Positions 33,801 through 44,550 of a stretch of DNA of 64,000 bases are shown one piece after another; position 1 is the stretch's first letter; each line of letters starts with the position of its first letter. The DNA comes from Tolypeutes matacus (taxonomy: Eukaryota; Chordata; Mammalia; Cingulata; Chlamyphoridae): NCBI GenBank assembly GCA_026826555.1, contig JAKSZT010054324.1:7635973-7699972 (forward strand), read 5' to 3'. The notes beneath the pieces are model-generated. The model saw only the letters and a list, made by a program, of their open reading frames with translations. It had not been told where the DNA came from and did not search any database. Position numbers and translations under genes: made by a program.

Positions 33801-35520
33801 TTATCTCTGAGGTTCCCTTATATGTGACAAGCATTTTCCTCTTGCTGTTTTCAAGATTTTTCTCTTTGTTTTTGGTTTTTAACATTTGTACTATGATGTG
33901 TTTGCATGTGGATCTCACTGTGTTTATTCTACTTGATGTTCATCAAGCTTCTTGGATGTATAGATGAACGTTTTTCATCATATTTTTTAGCCATTATTTC
34001 ATTGAATATTTTTATGATCCTCTCTCTTCTTCTGGTACTTCCATTACACCTATGTTGGTGTACTTATGGTGTGCCACATTTCTCTGAGGCACTGTTGATT
34101 CTTTTCCATTACTATTCCTCAGTTGGATTGAATAACCTCTATTGATTTGTCTTCAAGTTTGCTGATTCTTTCTTCTGCCATTTCAAATCTACTGATGGGT
34201 CTCTCTAGTGAAATTTTCATTTCAGCTACTGTAGTTTTCAACTCCAGAAATTCCATTTGGTTCTTTATAAAAAATAATTTCTATGTTTTTATTTAATTTC
34301 TCTTTTTGATGAGACATTGTCATCACATCTTCGTCTATTTTAATAGGCATGCTTTTTTTTTTAACTTCTTTGAACATATTTGCAGGGGTATTTTTTGAGG
34401 CCAATCTTTAGGTGGCTATACTTAGCTATCTCTTTTCCTAGCTCCCTCTGGTAAACTAACTGGCGTACAGATTAGATTGCTGCTTTCATGGAACTACCAG
34501 CCTCATCTTAAATGCTTACCACCAAAATCTCCATTGCTTTTTAGTGTAGGGTTCTTAACTTTTTTTGTTCCACAGACCCCTTTGCCAGTCAGATGAAAAC
34601 TATGGACCCATTACTAAGTCCACACTATTCTGTGTATTATTTAATAAATATATCGCACCTGTGCCAACACATCTCCACAAGAATAATGTGTTTTTTGAAT
34701 TTCAATTCAAGCTCATGGACCCTTTGTCAAGAACCCCTGTTCTAGAGCATCCTTAAGCTTGAAATTCCCCACTCTTTGTTCCAAATAAAGCCAGTGCCTT
34801 TTAGGAGAGTTTCTGAGATCTGCGTTCTTATGGTCTGCCTCTCCTTTTGGACAAAATCTCTGAGCTACTGCTCCAGAGATGTGGGTGGGAACAATGACCC
34901 ATTTCTCTTAGACTGACAGCCCTGCTTTTTAAGCAGGGTGCTAGGGCCGGCAATAACTTCTGGTCTTCTTGGCTTTCCACTCCCTGTATGGAATTTCTGT
35001 TCCATGAGGAAACTGGAACGAGGGTAGTCAGGGTCCTTATACTCTTAGTCTGTGACATCTGAGGTAGAATTTCTGCTCTATGAGGGTCGCTGGGTGGAAG
35101 AAGGGAGCTGCCTACTTCTCAGATGCACTCACCTGGAATTTGGCTGAGAGAAATGAAAAATGCTGGTTTCCTGTCTCTCCTGGGGAATTACCATAGCCCT
35201 TCATTGGTTGCTGGGGAGAGAGGGACCCTCATTTCCTGGCCATACATCCCCGGAGTAGTGCTTCCATCATGCTGAGTTGGAAAGTGGAGGGTAGAGTAGG
35301 AGTGGGTTGTGGCTCAAGGGCCAAAGATTCTCACTGTTCTTACCAACATTCAGTAGATTATCTTGGATAAGCGTTTCTTCATTTGTTGCATGCCCTTAGG
35401 AAAATATCTGGAGAATTTAAATTGTTGTTGTTGTTTTTGAAACTTTTTTTTCCAGTTATGTTTGTTTCTCTGGGGAGTAGGTCCTTGGAGTTCCTCACAC
35501 TGCCATTTTCTTCCTTTTCT
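33801..35520 (-). repeat. Old L1 (L1M-type) long 3' region
   Basis: Antisense L1M 3' UTR text: 'ttcccttatatgtgacaa', 'cttggatgtatagatga', 'tcttctgccatttcaaatct', 'tccagaaattccatttggtt', and at the right end 'ttgttgttgttgtttttgaa' and 'tccttggagttcctcaca'. A hAT MITE (34546-34739) interrupts it. The middle part (34750-35400) is assigned mainly by position. Confidence 0.6.
34546..34739. mobile_element. hAT-type MITE in L1
   Basis: Ends GTAGGGTTCTTAACT and AAGAACCCCTG are inverted relatives of those at 26764-26986. The interior carries 'ttccacagaccccttt' and 'ctcatggaccctttgtca'. The duplication at its borders is not clear, so its limits are approximate. Confidence 0.7.
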
Positions 35521-36329
35521 CTCATTCTCTCTTGACTGCTCCTTTGCTTTCACCACTGCAATTGGGTACCTCTTTATGTTATGATTCTCAATAACTCTGT
35601 GGAAATTCCTTGGGCTCTGCATCTCTGATTGCTATGTTTGCTAAGTCCTGACAATAGGCTTGGCAAAATGTTTATTTATCTTTTCATAACCTCAAGGATA
35701 ATTTTGTCCTTATGCTTGACCTTGTTGCCCTTTCCCCAATGTAAGTCATCTTCACCTAAGGCTCTGACATGAACAATATTCAGAATATGTCTATAGGAAG
35801 ATCATTTAAAACCTCTTTTGGCAGGAAAAACCACATCCTGATTGTATTCCAAGTTCAAAATTATTCACCATTGGGCAAAAACATGCATGCCATGATGCTT
35901 CCATGATGATGGAAGAATATTAAATATTCTTCTAGAATGCAATAATTTGGGGGCTATTTCAGTTTAACCATCACAGACATGGTTAGATCCAGGGGGCACA
36001 AATGATGTTACCAGGGACTCAAGTCTCTATCTTTTGGCTCTTTCCTTTGCACTGGCTTATTCTTTGACTGGCTCACTCCATGTGGTGGGCTCTGTTGGTT
36101 CCAGCTTTTCATCCTACAAAGCATAGCCAACTTGGATCACATGACTATTCCTGAACCAGTTGCTTTGGTCAGGGAGATGGGCCTGTGATTGATCAGGTCT
36201 GAATTATATGTCCACCCATGAAGTCCAAGGTTAGTTCAACCCATCTGAACTCCATGGACTGAGACTAGGGAAAGGTTGTTCCAAGAAACATCAAGGAGTT
36301 GTTACAAGAACATAGAATAGATTCTAGGT
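35521..36329. other. No gene recognised
   Basis: No coding or RNA signal. The segment 35940-36320, with 'gacatggttagatccagg' and 'tgatcaggtctgaatta', may be an old repeat, but I cannot name it. Confidence 0.4.
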
Positions 36330-36533
36330 CAGGTGTTCTTAACCACAGGTCCAAAGATTTTAGGGGATCCGTGAGCTTGAATTGAAAAAAAAACCCAAAT
36401 CATTATCTTTATTTTCTCTGACCTCCGATGTTGAGTGTCATAAAACTATTTGTTGCTACGTCCTGAGAAGGGGACTGTGTTTTTCACCTACTGTCAAAGA
36501 GGTCCATGGAACAAAATAGTTTAAGAACCACTG
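36330..36533. mobile_element. hAT-type MITE with 8-bp duplication
   Basis: Left end CAGGTGTTCTTAACC, right end TTAAGAACCACTG. The flanks ttctaggt (36322-36329) and ttctaggc (36534-36541) match 7 of 8. The interior is colinear with 26764-26986: 'ttatctttattttctctgac', 'gagtgtcataaaacta', 'gttgctacgtcctgagaag', 'ggtccatggaacaaaa'. Confidence 0.88.
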
Positions 36534-37294
36534 TTCTAGGCTATCAAAATCAACTGATATCTATGATGAGACCATAGATCAAAAATTTTAAATCTCTGTT
36601 CATGAAATTGAATAGTAACAGCTGGAATTATTTTTTCCTTGATAATAAATGAAAGTATTCTGAAATTGCCATGAGGGATAAATAAGTTTGCCCTGTTCTC
36701 AGTAAGTCGGTAATCTATTTGAATGGGATAATAAGCATGTCTAATAACATACTTTGAATGATAATGCAGTAAAGTTTAAATATAAGTAAACTCAGTGGTC
36801 ATGAGTCTGAACAGCCCAATCATGTTGCTGATGGACTGCAGAATAACTAGTGCCCACTGGCAAAGAGTTCTGTGATGTTATTTGAGTCAGGGGTAATTTA
36901 TAAATTCAATGGAAAACTTTCCTTGTGTTCCTTTAAGTCTTTTGCCAAATTTAATTTGAATTAGTGCCAACATTGCTAGTACCTCACCTATTCTTTGTAT
37001 TTGAGTTTCTCTTTTGCTTTACTGGAGTACATCCTTAAATAATTACTCCAGAATTGGTGCATGTCAGTGTTTACATGATTGAAAAGGATTATATTTTGCC
37101 TTCTTGCTTGATTGCTTGTTTCACTTTATAATGAATTATAAATTTAAAATGATATTCTTTCCTTTTCATGGAAGGCTTTGCTATTCTATTTTTTAATGGC
37201 AACTTACTGGGCAAGTCAGGGACACACCAATGGCCATCTCCCTACTCCAGCCTCTTTTTCTATTGTGTGCAGATGTTTTAGTATGTTCCCATTC
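36534..37294. other. No gene recognised
   Basis: AT-rich unique sequence, with no defensible feature. Confidence 0.4.
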
Positions 37295-37661
37295 TGTAGC
37301 CAGTGGGGAGACATTATGTCATAATGCCTAATGAAAAGTCCTGACCCTACCTTAAACTGGGAAATTGGGAACTAGCAGTTTATTAGCCCAGGAACTCTCA
37401 GCGGCAGTGCTCCACCGCTTGGGTTGTATAAATACTATCAGGCAGCACAGATTTGTCTCACCTCTCATGACAGGAAAGGGGGCTTGAGGAGCTGCCATCT
37501 ACAGACCCTAACCTCAGCAGTTTTGGCCACCCCAGGAGACCGGCCACATTGGAATCTCTTTCCCTGCTCTTTTGAACCCTTTGTCCTGGGTAATAAAACC
37601 TTCATTTGCTGAAAGTTTCTGTTGTGCCTGAACCTGTGTTCCCAAGATGCCTCATATAGCA
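37295..37661 (+). mobile_element. Probable solo LTR, class I-like
   Basis: It starts TGTAGCCAGTGGGGAG and may end CATATAGCA, with a TATA-like 'tataaat' near 37426 and an 'aataaa' signal near 37591 about 160 bp downstream. This promoter-to-polyA layout and the GC-richer composition fit an LTR. It is not related to the ERVL-type LTRs here. I found no clear target duplication, so the ends are uncertain. The 62- and 65-codon frames at 37424-37662 lie inside it. Confidence 0.5.
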
Positions 37662-37969
37662 ACTAGTCCACACATTTATTGGCATTGTTGAGAAAAATAT
37701 GTGAGTCAGATTTTTCTCCCTTTGTAGATAACTTGTTTAAATTCTTTAAAGGCTGTCAAAACTTCTCTTTATCCTTGATAATCCACTCTTGAGTGATACA
37801 TTTGTTGGTTCCTTTCCATAGTCTGACATTCTCCTTAAGGGAAAGCAAAATATGATAGACTAGTATTCTTCCTATTCCCTAACCTTGTCTTGTCCACCTA
37901 CTCCTTCCACCAGTGTTCCATGAACATGTTTACATGCATTTACGTATGCACAGGATATGGATAATATTG
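37662..37969. other. No gene recognised
   Basis: Unique sequence without coding or RNA signal. Confidence 0.35.
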
Positions 37970-38444
37970 TCTCTCTATGTATTTGTGTGTGTATTTGTTT
38001 ATAAATGTTATCATACTCTATATGTTTTCCTAAAACTGGGCTTTACCATTCAACATTATGACTGGGATCCATATTATTGCATCTGATCTAACAAATTTAT
38101 TTTAGCTGTTGAGTATATTTTCATATCTACATTGGCTATTTGCTTGTAGTTTTCTGTGAAATACCTGTTTTTCTTTTCCTTTGCCCTATGGGTCTACTGG
38201 TTTATTTGTTTTATATTTTAATTCAGGTGAGGTAGTTCTATATTAGGGTTACTATTCCTTTTTCTGTTATATACGTTGTAAACACCTTTTAAGTAAAATA
38301 CTTGTTTTGTGAATGTTGTTTTCTTTCTTGCAGAAGATTTTAGTTTGGATATTACTAAATTTGTTAGGGTTTTCCTTCATGATTTTCTCTTTGTGTCTAA
38401 TTTAAGGAGGTCTATCACATCCTAAAGCATTAAGGTATTCTCTC
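37970..38444 (-). repeat. Old L1 fragment, left of LTR
   Basis: Antisense L1-like text ('ggtgaggtagttctatatta', 'tatacgttgtaaacac'), very diverged. It appears to resume at 39068 after the inserted LTR. The identification is tentative on this side. Confidence 0.45.
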
Positions 38445-39067
38445 TGTATTAGCCAAAGGGGTGCTGATGCAAAGTACCAGAAATCGGTTGGCTTTTATAA
38501 AGGGTATTTATTTGGGGTAGAAACTTACAGTCACAAGGTCCTAAAGGGCCCAACTCAAGGTTACTTCCTTACCAAACTGTTGCCACGTGTTGAAGCAAGA
38601 TGGTGGGTGATCTCTGCCTGGTCTCTCCTTCCTTCTTCCTCTTAAGGCTCTGTGGTCCCAGCTTCTTCTGATTTTACCTGTAGGCTGGCATAAGGCTCAT
38701 CTCTCTCCCCAGGGCTCATTTCTTTCCCGGCTCAGCTGCTCTGCTCTCTTCACAAGCTCAGCTATAGATGATCAGTTTTATCTCTCTTCCTGGGGCCTCT
38801 TCCATGTCTATTGAACTGTCTCTATTCCTCTGTGTTCTTCTCCTGTGTGTCTACTTCCATGTGAGAGTCTGTTTTATCAGCCCAAGGGAGGAGGGACTCA
38901 ATGCTGAATTGCATTCTAATGATGTAGTTGAATCAAAGCCTTAATCTTAACATAATTTAATCAGACATCTCAGCTGAATCTTATACAGTCAAATGGTATC
39001 ATGCCCAGAGAAACAGACAAACATAATATCTCTCTTTGGAATTCATAAGTAATATCAAACTGCCACA
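38445..39067 (-). mobile_element. LTR, ERVL-type, full length
   Basis: Left end TGTATTAGCC and right end AACTGCCACA (TGTGGCAGTT at the retroviral start). It shares 'ttggcttttataaagggtat', 'tttatttggggtagaa', 'cacaaggtc' and 'ggaattcataagtaat' with the LTR at 59304-59837 and the fragment at 25483. Flanks ctctc / ttctc agree at 4 of 5. Confidence 0.88.
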
Positions 39068-39720
39068 TTCTCATATTTATTTTGAATATTTTAAATTCTT
39101 TTCATATTTGTCATTTATTTGTAATTAACTTTTGTGAATTCTGTAAAGTGCAAGTCTACACTCCCCCATATGCTAATTGTCCCTACAATTTTATTGAATA
39201 TTTGTCTTTCTTCCACTGGTTTGAAATAATGAATATATTATATTAAAGGTTTTAAAAATTTTGTTTTGAATATATTTTCCTATACATTCAAGAATTGGGT
39301 TTTGGGATCTTGGTTATTTCTAATTTTCAATCAAAACAACAATATTCTAATTTTAGTTGTTTGGGTAGACAAACATCATATGCCAGCAATGAGACTTTCT
39401 TTCTTCTCTTCTAAACTTTATGTTTTATATCTTCTTTCTTCTGTTATTGAATTGGCTAGAACCTTCAGTACAATGTTCAATAGCATCTATAACAGCTGGG
39501 AACACATTTTGCTCCTGATTTTAAAGAGAATGCTTCAATAGATTACTTTTATATATGATTTTCAGTATAGAGTTCTGCTATATATTGTTTATTCTTTATC
39601 AGATTAAGAATATTTACACACATTCAAAGACACAGACATATGTGGATACACTCATATAATATAGACAAGAATGCCAAGTGACTTTTCTCTAAATGGTGGG
39701 ATTTTAGTGATTTTTTTTCT
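39068..39720 (-). repeat. Old L1 ORF2 relic, right of LTR
   Basis: It contains antisense ORF2 text: 'tccctacaattttattgaat', 'gaattggctagaaccttcag', 'tacaatgttcaatagcat' and 'ggaacacattttgctcctga'. These lie in L1 order and match the RT-domain stretch. The 91-codon plus-strand frame is antisense to this relic. Confidence 0.65.
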
Positions 39721-40450
39721 TTATTGCAGTTTAAAAAGATTTTTGAAGACCGTTTATTACTTTTGAAAAAAAAAAAAGCTCATTTGGGAGAAAAGGAGCA
39801 TTTCAACTGTGCATTAATCATTCCAGACTATTAGAAAAAGGCCCAAATTCTCAATGGTATAGTCCATCTCCAACTATTTGCTTTATGATAAGGTTTACTA
39901 AAGTTTGTTTCTTAGGTTGTTATTTATTATTTCATGGAAAAGGTTTCTATTGTCAAATATATCAGGAAAATGTGTGGTAAGTCAAAGTTAAACACGATTT
40001 CTTTAATGTGAGATTTTCTTGGAAACTTTTATATTCAAATGTGAAGAGTAAAGTTCCATCAGGAGAATACAGAAGCTAGCATATTTTCCAGGAGCAGCTC
40101 TTAATCAGTGTTTCAGTCTTCTCTATTGTTCAGTGGTTGTATTAGTAAAAGAAAAGAAACCAAAAGAAAAAGTCCAGGCTATATGTATCATGCGTATAAC
40201 AGTTTACTCCAGAAGCACTGTGGAATAAAGATTTGTACCAAAAGCTCTCCCTAGAGAACTTTATGCTTACTTGTCTTAGAAAGCAAACCAAGTAAGCCAA
40301 AAAATTTGCAATTTCTGTTCTGCCCTCTAGAGGATTAGATTTGGTGCTGTGCATGTGGAGATGAAAGAACTAGTATTTGCAGTGTTAAGGAATGAGTGTG
40401 GCCCTCAAGGAGTTTCCAGTTCAATAAGAGTTGTACCAAGTGTCTTACTT
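39721..40450. other. No gene recognised
   Basis: AT-rich unique sequence with an A-run near 39767. The minus-strand 70-codon frame at 40142-40354 has no domain. Confidence 0.4.
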
Positions 40451-40590
40451 TTGTTCTAAGGAAACAGTTCCGACCACTGATAAGCAGTCTCTCTTTTTAA
40501 CTAAATGAGAAAACAGAGGCACAGATGGATTGGTGATGAGTCCAAGTTCATGCAAAGTATAATGTCAGTTGGGAACAGAACAGTTTCATT
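40451..40590 (-). repeat. MIR SINE fragment
   Basis: Antisense MIR core: 'aactaaatgagaaaacagag', 'gcacagatggattgg', 'tgagtccaagttcatgcaaa'. Only the central part is preserved. Confidence 0.65.
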
Positions 40591-42069
40591 TGACTACACT
40601 TCCAGTACCTTAGTTAATTGACCTGACTTCCTCTCTTACAAAGTGGATATAAATAAGAGATTAAGTGTTGGGAAGGGAAAAGTGAGTGAGTGGGAGCTAA
40701 GCATTTTGGAATATCAAAATAAATTAATTGGATCCCTAATGAATTAAGATGTGTGGGAGTCCAAATTATACCCCAAACATCAAGCCTGCATAACGCTAAT
40801 TTAAAAATAATTTAAGTGAACTAAATAATGAGTGTCTCATGCTAATAAGAAGAATGCAAAAAATCACAATGAATATGCTGAAAAGAATTTTATTCACATA
40901 AAACCATAATTATTAACTTGTCTTTCAATAAAGTAGAAAAGTTAGAATCTACTTGAATTATAAAAAATGCCATTTACCTATAAACCTAATTTGAAATACA
41001 TTATAGGTATTACTGAACAGAGAGTAATCTGTTGGTTTGGTTCATTTAACTGACCAACATATATTTCTGAAGGTCATCCTACTTCTTGCCAAGTAATGAT
41101 AGGGGCAGATAAAATGGTCCCTAGAGATTGCCACAAAATTCCACTTGGCACCTTCTGTTTGTTAAGCCTGAATACAGAGGTAAGAGGTACAGTTTCGATT
41201 TTTGCCTTTTCCCTCTCTTTCTCTTCTTCTTTCCCAACTTTTAAGGCTCTCTCTTGTGTCTCCTAGGAGTTCAGTGAGCCATTCTTCTGCTCTGACTATC
41301 CAAAGCAACCAACTTAAATGCTGTTGTCTCTCCTTAAGAGATCCATGATCCAATAATGCTTTTGGTTCCTTCCTTGGGAGGCAGCCAGGGCAAGGAGTAT
41401 ACATGTAAGCAAGTTATTATACATCTTGTACTGCAAAGTCTCCATAGTAAGACCTACTTTTGAGATTATGGTGAATAAGTGACAAATGGAATTGAAGATT
41501 GTTAGTGATCATTATCTAGGAGGGAAAGAAGAAGAATCGGAGAGAGTGAAATGATGCTTTGGCTTTCTCTCATGATTCTAGGATTTCTTGCTCAGGCAGT
41601 CAAATGTTAGGGCTTTCTTTCAGCACAGGATTTCCATGGCTTAATTGCTCTAGGATTCCCTAGATGAGAGATTAATCTACTCCAGAGACGAACAAAGCAG
41701 TCAGTTACCTATCCTACTCTTGATGCTGTATTAGAATCCCTGCCCTGTTTTCAACTCTTGAATGCTACCCAGGAAGTCTCAGGCTTTGGGCTTTGGAAAG
41801 AAAGCAAAATGGGAAGAGAGAGTCAAGCAATGATGAACTTATCCTTTTTCTTTTTGGGCATGTGGTGGGATAGTAGATGAACAAGCAACTGGATAAGAAA
41901 AAGGACATTTTGTGGCCTCTAGTTCCTGAAAGTGCAGGATTTTGGATGTTTCTGCACCAGCTATAACTCCAGTGACTAGTTAAGCAATCTGCAGAGCAGT
42001 TTTCTTCTCTCCTCAGTTCATTATCTCTCTTCCTTTCAGTGGGTTCCAAGAATGATTGGCTTAGCTTAA
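40591..42069. other. No gene recognised
   Basis: No exon can be supported. The minus-strand frames at 41162-41404 and 41765-42082 have no recognisable domain and lack clear splice context. Confidence 0.4.
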
Positions 42070-42360
42070 ATAAATGCAACATTAGTTATATTCATTTATG
42101 TTAAATGGCTGACTTTTATGCCCAATGAACTTGTGACACTATAACAATTATTCATATCATTAAGTATGTGTTGGATTAACTCGGATTTAAATTACATGTG
42201 ATAATAACATTGAGCTTTATTTAAATGACATTAATGGTGTTTCTCATCAAATGTGAACATTTGATTTTAAGTTTTAAAATTTTGAGAAGTTGTTAATAAT
42301 TCAAGAAGTTGGTAATTATTAACATTGTTGCACTGAAATGTTGAATACGACTATAACTAT
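42070..42360. other. AT-rich unique block, possible conserved element
   Basis: A dense set of TAAT, ATTA and TTAAAT cores ('tgacattaatggtg', 'ttggtaattattaac', 'cattaagtatg') without repeat features. This is typical of deeply conserved non-coding elements, but conservation cannot be judged from one sequence. Confidence 0.3.
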
Positions 42361-42370
42361 ACAAATCTTT

Positions 42371-42407
42371 CTCCCTCCCTCCCTCCCTCCCTTCCTTCCT
42401 TCCTTCT
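42371..42407. repeat. (CCCT)n/(CCTT)n simple repeat
   Basis: About nine tetranucleotide units, first ctcc-type then cttc-type, directly before the L2 tail. Confidence 0.92.
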
Positions 42408-42890
42408 CAGCTAATATTTATTTAATGCCTGGCACTGTATTAGGAGATAATGATACATATATGAAAGCCATCTTTCCATTTTCTACAAATTAACAGTCTA
42501 GGATGGGAGATATATAAGTAAACAGATATTTATAACACAGTGTGTTAGGTTACTAGATAAGGATATGTGAGAGGCCCTTCTCCCAGTCTGAGGAGTGGGG
42601 CTGGGTGAGACTTGAGAGGCTTCATGGAGCTGAATCTTAGATGACATGTAAGAGTTAACCAGATGGAGAAGTGGGGACAGGGAGATCAAGGCAAGGAAGC
42701 AGAATAAGTAGGGGCATAGAAATAAGAAAGGGATATGGCACATTTGGGGAACTGCACAAGGTTTGATGTGACTATAGACATACAGTGTGTGGTGGGAAGA
42801 ATGGAAGAGATGATGTTGGAGAGATAGGCAGGGGCCAGGTCATAGAGGGCTTTAGATATCTCATTCTTGCTAAGGAAGACCAATCTATAC
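42408..42890 (-). repeat. L2 LINE fragment
   Basis: Antisense L2: 'taatatttatttaatgcc', 'tggcactgtattaggaga', 'taacagtctaggatggga', 'gcaaggaagcagaataag', 'gggccaggtcatagaggg'. The minus-strand frames in this stretch are L2 remnants. Confidence 0.75.
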
Positions 42891-43614
42891 AACAGGTATT
42901 TAAGTTTCTTGGCCAGATCCTTGTCTGTTAAGTAATGCTTCCATTGCCCTAAGTTTTAACTGAGCTGTCACTGTATCTCTAGCATTGTGTTATACTCTGT
43001 GATGAGTATATATTTGCTTCAGGGAGGTTTCAGATGAAGTTATTACCCGAACATGGATTTTTGATATATAATATCAAATTTAGGAAACTATAACTGATAA
43101 AAAGTAAACATACTTTCCCTTATTTAAATGTTCTGTATTTTAAGCAAAATGTATTATCTCTATATCATCTACCATTATCTATCTATCATCTTTATCATCT
43201 ATACTATTGAAATGCACATAAGGTCTTTTTGAAAATTGACTAGTGCCTTTCCAATATGAAGCAGCTGTGAAATATTTGAGTTCTTGTAGCTCTGCTTTCC
43301 AGTCAATTGGCCAAAACTTAAAATCTCCAAAGTACAGGCTGAAAGACAGGGGGCCTTAATTAACTATAGTATACATGTCACGGGGTCTCCGAAATGGACT
43401 TAGACTCTCAGGAATGCTGTGTGGTGGTGAGGAGGCAGGCCCCCTTTTGATAGGTTCCACTGTACTTTCCGCTGATCTCACGGTCCTGCTTTTGATTTTG
43501 GTGGCAGGGCAATCTGGTAATCATGTCACCGGGCACCACACATCTGGGAGTTTGTTTGTTAGCCTAAAGCACTAGGGAAACCACATCCTAGTTGTGAACT
43601 TTCCAGTGTAAAGG
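42891..43614. other. No gene recognised
   Basis: It includes a degenerate (TATC)n stretch near 43155-43203. Otherwise unique; the frame at 43375-43575 shows no domain. Confidence 0.4.
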
Positions 43615-43765
43615 TCTGTAATATTGGTGAACAACTGCTTATTGAGAAACTACTTACAGTAGATGCTTTACATATGCTATTTCTAAAATTTATAACATTT
43701 TTTATGGACCCTATTTTGCAGGTGAGGAGACCAGGGCCATGAGTGGTGAAGTAATGGCCTATCTT
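43615..43765 (-). repeat. MIR SINE fragment
   Basis: Antisense MIR: 'actgcttattgagaaacta', 'tagatgctttacatatgct', 'ttttgcaggtgaggagacca'. Head region absent. Confidence 0.65.
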
Positions 43766-43889
43766 ATCCTGGAGACAATGCTATTCCTCCTATATCATAC
43801 AACTCTCACAAAGAAATCTGGATTTCTACAGGGCAGATTGGTTCTACTCACTCTGCTGAAGTTTTTGTGGGCTTTTTTCCCTTGAAGTC

Positions 43890-44360
43890 AATATAATTTA
43901 GTTTTTAACTGAGATGTAATTCACATACTATACAATCGACCCTTTTAAGTATACAATTCAGTGGTTTACAGTATTTTTACAAGTTTATACAACTACCACC
44001 ATCACTTAATTCCAGAACATTTTTATCTCCACAAAAAGAAACCCCATACATATTAGCTGTCACTCCTCATTACCCCCTTATTTCCCACCTCCCGTCCCCT
44101 GGCAACCACTAATCTATATCTGTTCCTATGAATTTGCTTATTCTGGATATTTCATATAAATGGAATCATACAATATATGACTATATGTGTCAAGCTACTT
44201 TGAGTTTGTATGTTTTCAAGACTCATTCATGTTGTAGTATCTATCAGTATTTCATTCCTCTGTATGACTGAATATCCCATTGTGGAGATATGCCATATTT
44301 TTGTTTATCCATTCATTAGTTAATGGACATCTGGCTTTTGTGAGTAATGGTGCTCTGGCT
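43890..44360 (-). repeat. Old L1 (L1M-type) 3' UTR
   Basis: Antisense L1 3' end: 'taactgagatgtaattcaca', 'tatacaattcagtggttta', 'acaactaccaccatcactta', 'cccctggcaaccactaatct', 'tggatatttcatataaatgg', 'tttgtttatccattcatta'. It is the same part of L1 as 32925-33381. Confidence 0.9.
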
Positions 44361-44399
44361 TTGGGGTTTGGGGCTGTATCAGGAACCTGCTAACATGGA

Positions 44400-44550
44400 A
44401 CATATTACATTGTATCGTAATTATGGTGCCTTGTCTCTTTCTCTTGCTGTTCTAGAAACTCCATAAGGGCAAGAAGCATATTTGTCTTGTTAATCATTAT
44501 ATGTAGCATAGTACATCCATGTAAGGCACATGCAAATGAATAAATTTAAA
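44400..44550 (+). repeat. L2 LINE 3' tail
   Basis: 'tagaaactccataagggcaa', 'gaagcatatttgtcttgtta', 'gcatagtacatccatgtaag' and an 'aaatgaataaat' end fit the last part of L2. Confidence 0.6.
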
